NCBI RefSeq assembly: GCF_021172045.1
Contig: NZ_CP087164.1
Coordinates: 2,604,001 to 2,668,000 of the forward strand
Direction: 5' to 3'
From: Capillimicrobium parvum
GTDB taxonomy: Bacteria; Actinomycetota; Thermoleophilia; Solirubrobacterales; Solirubrobacteraceae
Length of the DNA: 64,000 nucleotides
Below the pieces are notes generated by a model. The model did no database searches. It was not told where the DNA came from and saw only the letters and a program-made list of their open reading frames with translations. Position 1 is the first letter of the stretch; every line of letters begins with the position of its first letter. Below are positions 32,822 through 40,558 of this stretch, in pieces. A program made the position numbers and the translations under genes.

Positions 32822-34693
32822 ATGCGCGAATCCCTTGCACATCAGCGCCCGGCGGCGGACTCCGGCGCCGCGGACCGCGTAGCCGTCGGCGGCCTCGCCG
32901 CCGAGGGCACGACGTCGGTGCTCGTCGCCACCGCGGCGGGTGACGACGGCGGTCCCGCCGCGCTGCTGGCCTGGGAGCAGACGACGCTGCTGGCTCGGCT
33001 CGTCGAGCAGATGGCCAGCCTCGGCGTGCGCGACGTGCGCGTGCTCACGCGCACCGCGTGGAGCCCGGCGGTGACCGCGGCGCTCCCGGCCGGCGGGCCC
33101 CGAACCCTCGTCCTGCCCAGCGCCGACGCCGCCGAGGACCTGCGCCACATCGCCGAGATCGCCCGCGAGCGCGCCGACGCCCCGCTCGTCCTGCTCTACG
33201 GCGACATCGTCACCCACCGCGAGGCGCTGGCCGGCGTGCTCGCCGACCCGCGGCTGGCGACCGCCATCCTCAGCACGGGCGCGCGCACCGGGCGGCCGTT
33301 CGCGACGCGCACGCGCTCGCGCCGCGGCCGCGTGACGAGCGCCGGCTCGGCCTACCACCACGTCCAGCGCCCGACGATGAGCTTCCTCGGCGTCCTCAAG
33401 GTCGGACCCGACGACCGGGGCCGCGCCGCCGGCCAGGCCGACGAGCTCGCCGCGATCCTCGCCGACCCGCCCGGCGTGTTCGCCGAGGAGATGCTCATCA
33501 AGGAGCGCCGCTGGCGCCACTCGCTGGCGCGCAGCGTGCTCGGCCACGCCGAGGAGCTGGACGCCGTGCCGGCCGGCGAGGTCCCCGCGGACGGCGAGGC
33601 TCCCGCCTGGCGGCCGGCGCCCGGCGAGCCGATCGGGCCCGAGGTCCTCGACGCCGTCGAGCTGCCCGCCGACGTGCGCGAGGAGCTGGCCCTGCGCGTG
33701 CAGGCCGCGCCGGAGGACTCCGTCTCGCTCGTGCTCGTCGGGCTCGTGCGCGGCGGGACCCACGTCGGCCACAGCTACCTGCGCTCGCTGTTCTGGGCGC
33801 GGCCGCTGTCGGCGCCGTCGATCGCCGAGGCCGAGGAGCGCATCGTCGGCTACGACGAGGACAAGGTCCTGCTCGACTCGGCGGTGAAGGCCAGCGACGG
33901 CTTCTTCACGACGTTCTTCGTCAGCCCGTACTCCCGCTACATCGCGCGCTGGACCGCGCGCCGCGGCCTGACGCCCAACCAGGTCACCGCCTTCTCGCTC
34001 GCGCTGGGCTTCCTCGCCGCCGCCGGCTTCGCCACGGGCGAGCGCTGGGGGCTGATCGCCGGCGCGATCCTGCTGCAGCTCGCGTTCACGTTCGACTGCG
34101 TCGACGGCCAGCTGGCCCGCTACAGCCGCCAGTTCTCCAAGCTGGGCGCGTGGCTGGACTCGATCTTCGACCGCACGAAGGAGTACGTCGTCTTCGCCGG
34201 GCTGGCGATCGGCGGGACGCGGATGGGGGAGTCCGTGTGGCTGCTGGCCGGGATCGCGCTGACCCTGCAGATCGCGCGCCACATGGGCGACTTCTCCTTC
34301 GGCACCAGCCAGCAGCTGCAGATCGGGGCGACCGAGCACGCGCCGCTGCACCGTGCCTGGGATGGGCCCAACCCGCCGGCGGTGCGCTGGCCGCCCGAGT
34401 CGGTCGTGGCGGCCGCGGCACCCGTCGCCGAGGTCGTCGAGGCGCCCGCGCCGCCGCTGCGCGTCCGGATGTCGAAGGGGCTGCTGTCGGTGTGGCACCG
34501 GGTCGACCGTCTCGGCGCGGCCCGCTGGCTGAAGAAGATCGTCGCGTTCCCCATCGGCGAGCGCTTCGCCGCGATCTCGCTCACGGCGGCGATCTGGAGC
34601 GCGCACACGACGTTCGTGGTGCTCATCGTCTGGGGCGGCTTCGCAGCCGTCTACACCCTGACCGGCCGCTTCCTGCGGTCGATCTCCCGGTGA
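32822..34693 (+). CDS. CDP-alcohol phosphotransferase with degenerate nucleotidyltransferase domain
   Basis: 623 residues. The first about 270 residues have a nucleotidyltransferase-like fold (TTLLARLVEQMASLGVRDV and LVLLYGDIVTHREAL) but lack the GxGxR signature, so catalysis is doubtful. The C-terminal membrane part carries the complete motif D-x2-DG-x2-AR-x8-G-x3-D-x3-D as DCVDGQLARYSRQFSKLG then AWLDSIFD. Architecture resembles bifunctional inositol-phosphate cytidylyltransferase/DIPP synthase. Start at 32822 is chosen for AGGGCGAG 7 bp upstream; ATG at 32801 is possible. It is the first of four genes ending with a second CDP-alcohol enzyme. Confidence 0.85.
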   Translation: MRESLAHQRPAADSGAADRVAVGGLAAEGTTSVLVATAAGDDGGPAALLAWEQTTLLARLVEQMASLGVRDVRVLTRTAWSPAVTAALPAGGPRTLVLPSADAAEDLRHIAEIARERADAPLVLLYGDIVTHREALAGVLADPRLATAILSTGARTGRPFATRTRSRRGRVTSAGSAYHHVQRPTMSFLGVLKVGPDDRGRAAGQADELAAILADPPGVFAEEMLIKERRWRHSLARSVLGHAEELDAVPAGEVPADGEAPAWRPAPGEPIGPEVLDAVELPADVREELALRVQAAPEDSVSLVLVGLVRGGTHVGHSYLRSLFWARPLSAPSIAEAEERIVGYDEDKVLLDSAVKASDGFFTTFFVSPYSRYIARWTARRGLTPNQVTAFSLALGFLAAAGFATGERWGLIAGAILLQLAFTFDCVDGQLARYSRQFSKLGAWLDSIFDRTKEYVVFAGLAIGGTRMGESVWLLAGIALTLQIARHMGDFSFGTSQQLQIGATEHAPLHRAWDGPNPPAVRWPPESVVAAAAPVAEVVEAPAPPLRVRMSKGLLSVWHRVDRLGAARWLKKIVAFPIGERFAAISLTAAIWSAHTTFVVLIVWGGFAAVYTLTGRFLRSISR

Positions 34694-34750
34694 CGTGCGG
34701 GCCCGCGGGTCCTCAGCCACCACCGTTCCGACCCGGAGGGAGGTGACTCG

Positions 34751-35368
34751 CTGAGCTCGCTCGAGACCTACCGCGACGACGGCCCCCTGGCCCGCACGCT
34801 CGGGCGCGTCGCCGGGCGCGCCGTCCCGCTGGCGCCGACGGCGCTCATCGCGCTCGGGGTCGCCGCGCTGCTGATCGTCATCGCGATCACCGGCGACGAC
34901 GCCGACCGGTGGGTCCCGGGCGCCCTGATCGCCTGGCTGATCGTCACGGCCGGCACCTCGAGCGGGCGCCCGCACACCGATCGCCTGCGCTGGGCGATCC
35001 CGTCGCTGCTGCGCATCGGCGAGTACGCGGCGGTGCTGTGGATGGCGGCGATCGCGGGCGAGCGCTCGCTGCCGGCCGCGTTCGCGCTGCTCGGCGTCGT
35101 CGCCTTCCGCCAGTACGACCTCGTCTACCGCCTGCGCTACCGCGGGACGGTGCCGCCGCAGTGGGTGAACCTCGTCACGCTCGGGTGGGACGGACGGCTC
35201 GTGCTCGTCTGGGTCCTGCTGATCGCCGGCGCGCTGCCCGCGGGCATGTACATCGCGGCCGGGCTCCTGGCCGTCGTGCTGGTCGGCGAGTCCGTCACCG
35301 GCTGGCGACACTTCGAACGGGCCCAACGGCCCATGCTCTACGAGGACGAGGAGGAAGAAGCCGCATGA
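34751..35368 (+). CDS. Integral membrane protein, DUF5941-like, CTG start
   Basis: 205 residues with four or five membrane segments, starting SSLETYRDDGPLARTLGR and ending QRPMLYEDEEEEAA. It is in the same frame as the CDP-alcohol enzyme upstream, separated only by that gene's stop and 57 bp. The sequence resembles a domain (DUF5941, from memory) often fused to the C-terminus of such enzymes. No ATG, GTG or TTG lies in frame before residue 95; the CTG at 34751 has a very strong GGAGGGAGGTG site 6-7 bp upstream and keeps the conserved N-terminus. Its stop overlaps the next ATG by 4 bp. Confidence 0.72.
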   Translation: MSSLETYRDDGPLARTLGRVAGRAVPLAPTALIALGVAALLIVIAITGDDADRWVPGALIAWLIVTAGTSSGRPHTDRLRWAIPSLLRIGEYAAVLWMAAIAGERSLPAAFALLGVVAFRQYDLVYRLRYRGTVPPQWVNLVTLGWDGRLVLVWVLLIAGALPAGMYIAAGLLAVVLVGESVTGWRHFERAQRPMLYEDEEEEAA

Positions 35369-36096
35369 TCGGCATGGTGCTCGCCGCGGGCTGGGGCAGT
35401 CGCCTGGCCCCGCTGACCGACGCGCTGCCCAAGACGCTGCTCGAGGTCGACGGCGACCGCACGATCCTGGACGTCGCCCTGGGCAACCTCAAGCACGTCG
35501 GGCTCGACCGCGCGGTGGTCGTGACCGGCTTCCAGCACGACGTGCTCGTCGAGCGCCGCGCCGCCCTGGAGCGCCGCCACGGCCTCGAGATCGAGCTGCT
35601 GTTCAACCCCAAGGCGCTCGAGTGGAACAACGCGTACTCGCTGTGGTGCGCGCGCGAGCACTTCGCCGAGGGCGTGCTGATGGCCAACGGCGACACCGTG
35701 CACCCGCCGTCGGTCGAGGAGACGCTGCTCGCCGCGCGCGGCGCCGGCGACGTCGTCATCGCCGTCGACCAGTCGCACGAGATGGGCGATGAGGAGATGA
35801 AGGTCCACGTCCGCGACGGGCTGCTGGACCGCATCAACAAGGCGCTCGACCCGGCCACCGCGGACGGCGAGTACATCGGCGTGACGCTCATCGAGCCGGC
35901 GGCCGCGCAGCCGCTGGCCGACGCCCTGCAGGCGACGTGGGAGCGCGACCCGTCGCTCTACTACGAGGACGGCTTCCAGGAGCTCGCCGACCGCGGCGGG
36001 CGCGTGGCGATCGCGCCGATCGGCGTGGTCGAGTGGGTGGAGGTCGACGACCATGCCGACCTCGCCCGGGCGCGGGAGGTCGCGTGCCGCTGCTAG
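35365..36096 (+). CDS. Sugar/polyol-phosphate nucleotidyltransferase
   Basis: 243 residues. Classic NTP-transferase: MVLAAGWGSRLAPLTDALPK (GxGxRLxPxT-x5-PK), LLFNPKALEWNNAYSLWCA, and LMANGDTVHPP as the metal-binding Asp region. The length and the FNP-x6-N-x2-SLW stretch are like inositol-1-phosphate or phosphocholine cytidylyltransferases rather than glucose enzymes. ATG overlaps the previous stop by 4 bp. In this operon it should make the CDP-activated alcohol used by the flanking CDP-alcohol phosphotransferases, perhaps from the product of the next gene. Confidence 0.85.
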   Translation: MIGMVLAAGWGSRLAPLTDALPKTLLEVDGDRTILDVALGNLKHVGLDRAVVVTGFQHDVLVERRAALERRHGLEIELLFNPKALEWNNAYSLWCAREHFAEGVLMANGDTVHPPSVEETLLAARGAGDVVIAVDQSHEMGDEEMKVHVRDGLLDRINKALDPATADGEYIGVTLIEPAAAQPLADALQATWERDPSLYYEDGFQELADRGGRVAIAPIGVVEWVEVDDHADLARAREVACRC

Positions 36097-37142
36097 CGCG
36101 CATGGTCGGGACGCCGCTGGCCATCGACATCGGACCGGGGGCGATCGAGGCGCTGGCGCCGCTGCTGGCCGACCGCCGCATCTCCAGCGGCGGGCACGTC
36201 GCGGTGGCCGTCGGGCCCGGACAGGGCGAGGCCATCGCCGCCGTCCTGCGCCCGCAGCTGGCCAACGCGGAGATCATCCCGGTGCAGGGCGGCTCGGTCG
36301 AGGCGGCGATGGACCTGTCGCGCGGCCTGCGCTCGGGCTTCTACGACGCGCTCGTGGGCATCGGCGGCGGGCGCACGATCGACGTGGCGAAGTACGCCGC
36401 GTCGCTCGCCGGCCTGCCGATGGTGGCGGTGGCGACGTCGCTCGCGCACGACGGCCTCGCGTCGCCCGTCGCGTCGCTGACCGAGGGCGGGCGCAAGATG
36501 TCCTTCGGGGTGCAGATGCCGATCGCGGTCGTCGTCGACCTCGACTACGTGCGCCGCAGCGCGCCGGAGATGCGCCGGTCGGGGATCGGCGACGCGGTCT
36601 CCAACCTCTCCGCGATCGACGACTGGCGGCTCGCCGAGCGCGAGCGCGGCGAGACCGTCGACGGCCTCGCGGTCACGTTCGCGCGCACCGGCGCGATGGC
36701 GATCATCGACCGCAGCGACTCCATCGACGACGACCGCTTCCTCTACGCGCTGGCCGACGCGCTCGTGCTCTCCGGCCTGGCCATGGCGGTCGCCGGATCG
36801 AGCCGGCCGTGCAGCGGCGCCGACCACGAGATCCTCCACGCGATCGACCACCTGTTCCCGGGCAGCGCGAACCACGGCGAGCTCGCCGGCATGGCCGCGC
36901 TGTTCACCTGCCATCTGCGCGACGACGCGGACACCGCCGCGCACCTCGACGCCTGCCTCGCGCACCACGGCCTGCCGCGGGTGCCCGCCGACGTTGGGCT
37001 CACTCCCGGGCAGTTCGCCGCGGCGGTGCACCACGCGCCGTCCACGCGCCCGGACCGCTACACGATCCTCGAGCACCTCGGGCTGGACGAGCGGGAGGTG
37101 AGGCGCCGTGTCGACGCGTACGTCGGCGCCGTCGATCGCTGA
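36084..37142 (+). CDS. sn-glycerol-1-phosphate dehydrogenase-like enzyme (EgsA/AraM type)
   Basis: 352 residues in the iron/zinc alcohol dehydrogenase-3-like superfamily. The cofactor region is DALVGIGGGRTIDVAKYAAS, followed by VATSLAHDGLASPVASL, diagnostic of the G1PDH/AraM branch. Metal ligands are in AVSNLSAIDDW (Asp) and in CSGADHEILHAIDHL with NHGE (His residues). G1PDH reduces dihydroxyacetone phosphate to glycerol-1-phosphate, the archaeal stereoisomer. GTG at 36084 has GGGAGG upstream and overlaps the nucleotidyltransferase by 13 bp. Arabinitol-1-phosphate or another polyol phosphate is an alternative product. Confidence 0.8.
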   Translation: MPLLARMVGTPLAIDIGPGAIEALAPLLADRRISSGGHVAVAVGPGQGEAIAAVLRPQLANAEIIPVQGGSVEAAMDLSRGLRSGFYDALVGIGGGRTIDVAKYAASLAGLPMVAVATSLAHDGLASPVASLTEGGRKMSFGVQMPIAVVVDLDYVRRSAPEMRRSGIGDAVSNLSAIDDWRLAERERGETVDGLAVTFARTGAMAIIDRSDSIDDDRFLYALADALVLSGLAMAVAGSSRPCSGADHEILHAIDHLFPGSANHGELAGMAALFTCHLRDDADTAAHLDACLAHHGLPRVPADVGLTPGQFAAAVHHAPSTRPDRYTILEHLGLDEREVRRRVDAYVGAVDR

Positions 37143-37896
37143 GCTGCGCGCGGTCACCCAGCCCCCCTCGATCTTCGAGCGCAACAGCGGCGAGCACTGG
37201 GCGGGGCGCCTGTACATGCGCCGCCTGTCGCCGTACCTGACGCGGCTGCTGCTGCGCACCCCGATCACGCCGAACGGCGTCACGTGGCTGATGATCCTGT
37301 CCGGCATCGCGGCGGCCGCCGCGCTGACGCTGCCCGGGATCTGGCCGGCCGCGCTCGCCGTCGTCCTGATCCAGCTGCAGCTCCTGCTCGACTGCTCCGA
37401 CGGCGAGCTGGCCCGGTGGACGGAGCGCAAGTCGCCGGCCGGGATCTACCTCGACCGGCTGGGCCACTACGTGACCGAGGCGCTGCTGCCGGTCGGGCTC
37501 GGCATCCGGGCCGACGGCGGCTGGGAGCACATCGGCGGCTGGACGACGCTCGGGCTCGTCGTGTCGGTGCTCGTGCTGCTCGTGAAGTCCGAGACCGTGC
37601 TCGTGACGATCGCGCGGGTGGAGGCCGGGCTGCCGCGCGCGCAGGACACGCGGGCGGTCGCGGCGCCGCGCGCGGCCGGGCTGGCGGCGGCGCGCAGCGC
37701 GCTGGGGCGGCTGCCGTTCTTCCGCGCGTTCGTGGCGATGGAGGCGACCCTGCTGGCGCTGGCCGCGGCGGTCGGCGACGAGATCGCGGGCGACCTGGAC
37801 GTCACGCGGGGGCTGCTGATCGCACTCGTGCCGATCGCAGCGGTCACCGCGGCCGGTCACCTGCTGGCGATCCTGACGTCGAGCCGGCTGCGGTGA
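37108..37896 (+). CDS. CDP-alcohol phosphotransferase family membrane protein (variant motif)
   Basis: 262 residues, GTG start with GGGAGG upstream. Six or so membrane segments. The motif reads DCSDGELARWTERKSPAG then IYLDRLGHYVTE: the first three Asp are kept, but the fourth, the proposed general base, is His. The change may mark a subfamily with a different acceptor. It overlaps the G1PDH gene by 35 bp and the next GT2 by 4 bp. With 32822-34693 it is one of two CDP-alcohol enzymes in the operon; one may initiate and the other polymerise or cap. Confidence 0.82.
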   Translation: MSTRTSAPSIAELRAVTQPPSIFERNSGEHWAGRLYMRRLSPYLTRLLLRTPITPNGVTWLMILSGIAAAAALTLPGIWPAALAVVLIQLQLLLDCSDGELARWTERKSPAGIYLDRLGHYVTEALLPVGLGIRADGGWEHIGGWTTLGLVVSVLVLLVKSETVLVTIARVEAGLPRAQDTRAVAAPRAAGLAAARSALGRLPFFRAFVAMEATLLALAAAVGDEIAGDLDVTRGLLIALVPIAAVTAAGHLLAILTSSRLR

Positions 37897-38804
37897 GCGG
37901 CGCGCCGCACCCCTCCACCCGCCGCGGCCCGGACGCCGTGGGGCCCGAGACCTTCGGCTGCGTCGTGCTCACGGGCGGCCGGCGGCCCGACGACCTGCGC
38001 CTCGCCCTCGCCACGCTGCTGGACCAGGCCAGCGTTGAGCTCGACGTCGTCGTGGTCGGCAACCCGTGGCAGCCGAGCGGCCTGCCGGCGGGCGTGCGCG
38101 GCGTGGGGCTGCCGGAGAACGTCGGCATCCCGGCGGGGCGCAACGCGGGCGTCGAGCACGTGGACGGACGCCTGCTGTTCTTCCTCGACGACGACGCGTC
38201 GCTGGCGGATGCGGACGGCCTCGCCCGCGTCGCCGCGAAGTTCGCCGCCGATCCGGCGCTCGGCGCCGTCCAACTGCGCGTGGAGTCACGCGACGACGGG
38301 CCGCCGCTGCGCAACTGGGTGCCGCGCCTGCGCGTCGGCGACCGGTCGCGCTCGGGCGACGTGGCCGCGCTGTGGGAGGGGGCGGTGGCGATCCGCCGCA
38401 GCGTGTTCGAGGAGGTCGGCGGCTGGCCGGGCGAGTTCCGCTTCGTTCACGAGGGCGTCGACCTGGCCTGGCGCGTGCTCGACGCCGGCTACCGCGTGCA
38501 CTATGCCGGCGACGTCGTCGCCCGCCACCCGTCGCACGTCGTCGGCCGTCACGGCTACTCCGCCTACTACGGCGCCCGCAACCGCGTGTGGATCGCCCGG
38601 CGCAACCTCCCGGCCCCGCTCGGGCTGCTGTTCGTCGCCACGTTCGCCGCGAGGACGCTGCCGACGCTCCTGCGCCGCCGCCACCTGCGCGCGGCGCTGC
38701 GCGGCTATCGCGACGGCCTGCGGCTCCCGTGCGGCCCGCGGCGGCCGCTGCGGGCCGCGACGCTGTGGCGCATGACCCGCAACGGCCGCCCGCCCGTGAT
38801 CTGA
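37893..38804 (+). CDS. Glycosyltransferase family 2
   Basis: 303 residues. GT-A fold: FGCVVLTGGRRPDDLRLAL, LPENVGIPAGRNAGVEHV, LLFFLDDDASLAD with the DXD motif, then GAVAIRRSVFEEVGGWPGEF and the acceptor-side FVHEGVDLAWRVLDAGYRVH. The C-terminus is basic with an amphipathic stretch (LLFVATFAARTLPTLLRRR), suggesting peripheral membrane binding. GTGA overlap with the upstream CDP-alcohol enzyme places it in the same operon. It resembles rhamnosyl/galactofuranosyl-type transferases. Confidence 0.87.
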   Translation: MSGAPHPSTRRGPDAVGPETFGCVVLTGGRRPDDLRLALATLLDQASVELDVVVVGNPWQPSGLPAGVRGVGLPENVGIPAGRNAGVEHVDGRLLFFLDDDASLADADGLARVAAKFAADPALGAVQLRVESRDDGPPLRNWVPRLRVGDRSRSGDVAALWEGAVAIRRSVFEEVGGWPGEFRFVHEGVDLAWRVLDAGYRVHYAGDVVARHPSHVVGRHGYSAYYGARNRVWIARRNLPAPLGLLFVATFAARTLPTLLRRRHLRAALRGYRDGLRLPCGPRRPLRAATLWRMTRNGRPPVI

Positions 38805-38835
38805 TGCGCCCGAGGACGCAATAGCCTGAGATCGG

Positions 38836-39729
38836 ATGTCGACCCAGACGGTCTCCGCGTCAGCCGACGACCCACTGCACCGCCAGTGGGAGGACGAGTT
38901 CGCGCCCGAGGTGCATGTCTACGAGCCCCACAAGGTCGGGCTCCCGCCGCTGCGCGCCTACGTGCACGAGCTCTGGCGCCGGCGCGAGTTCGCCATCGAG
39001 CTCGCGCGCACGAGGCTCGCCGCGCAGCACTACGGCACCGCGTTCGGGATGACGTGGCTCATCCTCAACCCGCTGCTGCTGGGGGTCGTCTACTTCCTGC
39101 TCGTCGACATCCTGCGCAGCGGCCACCACCCGAAGGGCTTCTTCGCCCACCTGCTCGGCGGGATCTTCGCCTACTACCTGTTCTCGGACTCCGTGCGTCC
39201 CGCGGTCAAGTCGGTGACGTCAGGCGGCCGGCTCATCCTCAACACCGCCTTCCCACGCACACTGCTGCCGCTGTCGGCCGTGTTGACGTCGGTCATGCGG
39301 TTCCTGCCGACGATGGGCGTCTACGTCATCGTCCACGTCGCCTCGGGCCTGTCGTTCGACGTGGAGATGCTGTGGGCGATCGTGCCGCTCCTGGAGATCC
39401 TCGTGTTCACGCTGGGGATCTGCATGCTCGTGGCCGCGCTGCAGGTCTACTTCCGCGACATGGCCAACTTCCTGCCGTACCTGCTGCGGATCTGGCTCTA
39501 CGCGTGCCCGGTCCTCTGGTACGCGGCCGAGGTGCCGCACGGCTACAAGTGGCTGCTCTACGCCAACCCGCTCGGCAGCATGCTGACCGCGTGGAGCGAG
39601 GCCCTCAACCAGGGCATCACGCCGGGCACGACGTGGCTCGTGCTCGGCGGGGCATGGGCCGTGGTCGCGTTCGTCGCCGGCGGCCTGTTCTTCGTCTCCC
39701 GGGAGCGTGAGTTCGCTGTCCGCCTCTGA
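38836..39729 (+). CDS. ABC-2 polysaccharide/teichoic acid export permease (TagG/RfbA type)
   Basis: 297 residues. About 60 cytosolic residues (RREFAIELARTRLAAQHYGT) precede six membrane helices. The TagG/Wzm pattern is TAFGMTWLILNPLLLGVVYF, KSVTSGGRLILNTAFPR, LLVAALQVYFRDMANFLPY and CPVLWYAAEVPHGYKW. It is followed with 23 bp overlap by its ATPase. It exports the lipid-linked polymer made by the upstream enzymes across the membrane. Spacing of 31 bp from the GT2 gene keeps it in the same run of genes. Confidence 0.9.
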   Translation: MSTQTVSASADDPLHRQWEDEFAPEVHVYEPHKVGLPPLRAYVHELWRRREFAIELARTRLAAQHYGTAFGMTWLILNPLLLGVVYFLLVDILRSGHHPKGFFAHLLGGIFAYYLFSDSVRPAVKSVTSGGRLILNTAFPRTLLPLSAVLTSVMRFLPTMGVYVIVHVASGLSFDVEMLWAIVPLLEILVFTLGICMLVAALQVYFRDMANFLPYLLRIWLYACPVLWYAAEVPHGYKWLLYANPLGSMLTAWSEALNQGITPGTTWLVLGGAWAVVAFVAGGLFFVSREREFAVRL

Positions 39730-40558
39730 GGCTCCGGTGCCCGCCCCCGCGGCGTCCGCGCGGGACGAGACCGAGCGGGCGGCCGAGGCCCCCGCCTCGA
39801 TCAAGGTCGAGAACGTCTCGATCACGTACCAGACGGCGCTCGCGCACCGCCAGACGCTCGTCGGCACGCTGTCACGCCTCCGCCGCCGCCGCAAGGTGAC
39901 CAAGGAGATCAAGGCGGTCCGCGACGTCTCCTTCGAGGTCCCCCGCGGCACCGTGCTCGGCATCGTCGGCGCCAACGGCGCCGGGAAGTCGACGCTCGTG
40001 CGGGCGATGGCGGGCATCCTGCCGCCGACGAACGGGCGCATCGAGGTCCACGGGCGCGTCAGCACGCTGCTCGCCCTCGGCGTGGGCTTCGACCGCAAGC
40101 TCACCGGCCGCCAGAACGTCGTGCTCGGCGGTCTCGCCGCGGGCCTGAGCCGCGAGCAGCTCGAGGACAAGTACGAGGAGATCGTCGAGTTCGCCGAGCT
40201 CGACGAGTTCATGGACATGCCGATGCGCACCTACTCGCAGGGCATGTACGGCCGCCTGGCGTTCTCCGTGGCGGTGAACATGGAGCCCGACATCCTGCTC
40301 ATCGACGAGGCGCTGTCGGTCGGCGACGCGCACTTCAAGCGCAAGTCGTTCGACAAGATGCGCGAGCTCTGCGACCAGGCGCACACGATCGTGCTCGTCA
40401 GCCACGCCCTGCGCTCGCTGCGCGAGCTCTCCGACGAGGTCGCGTGGCTGAACAAGGGCGAGCTCGTCGAGTACGGCCGGCCCGGGAAGGTGATCCGGGC
40501 CTACCAGCGCTACCTCAAGGTCGACGAGGACGACGAGGTCACGCAGGAAGACGTCTGA
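39707..40558 (+). CDS. ABC export ATPase (TagH/RfbE type)
   Basis: 283 residues, GTG start with GGGAG upstream. Walker A is GANGAGKSTL, Walker B is ILLIDEALSVGD, the signature YSQGMYGRLAFSVAV, and VSHALRSL the H-loop. The segment GRVSTLLALGVGFDRKLTGRQN is specific to polysaccharide/teichoic acid exporters. An N-terminal 40-residue extension is acidic and Ala-rich; there is no C-terminal sugar-recognition domain as in Wzt, arguing for TagH-like export without end-cap sensing. The stop overlaps the convergent GT-C gene by 20 bp. Confidence 0.9.
   Translation: MSSLSASEAPVPAPAASARDETERAAEAPASIKVENVSITYQTALAHRQTLVGTLSRLRRRRKVTKEIKAVRDVSFEVPRGTVLGIVGANGAGKSTLVRAMAGILPPTNGRIEVHGRVSTLLALGVGFDRKLTGRQNVVLGGLAAGLSREQLEDKYEEIVEFAELDEFMDMPMRTYSQGMYGRLAFSVAVNMEPDILLIDEALSVGDAHFKRKSFDKMRELCDQAHTIVLVSHALRSLRELSDEVAWLNKGELVEYGRPGKVIRAYQRYLKVDEDDEVTQEDV

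Noticed and set aside
32621-35326. A 901-residue minus-strand frame across the CDP-alcohol region
   Set aside because: It runs opposite three recognisable genes and is Asp/Arg/Gln/Gly-rich; it is a GC-bias shadow.
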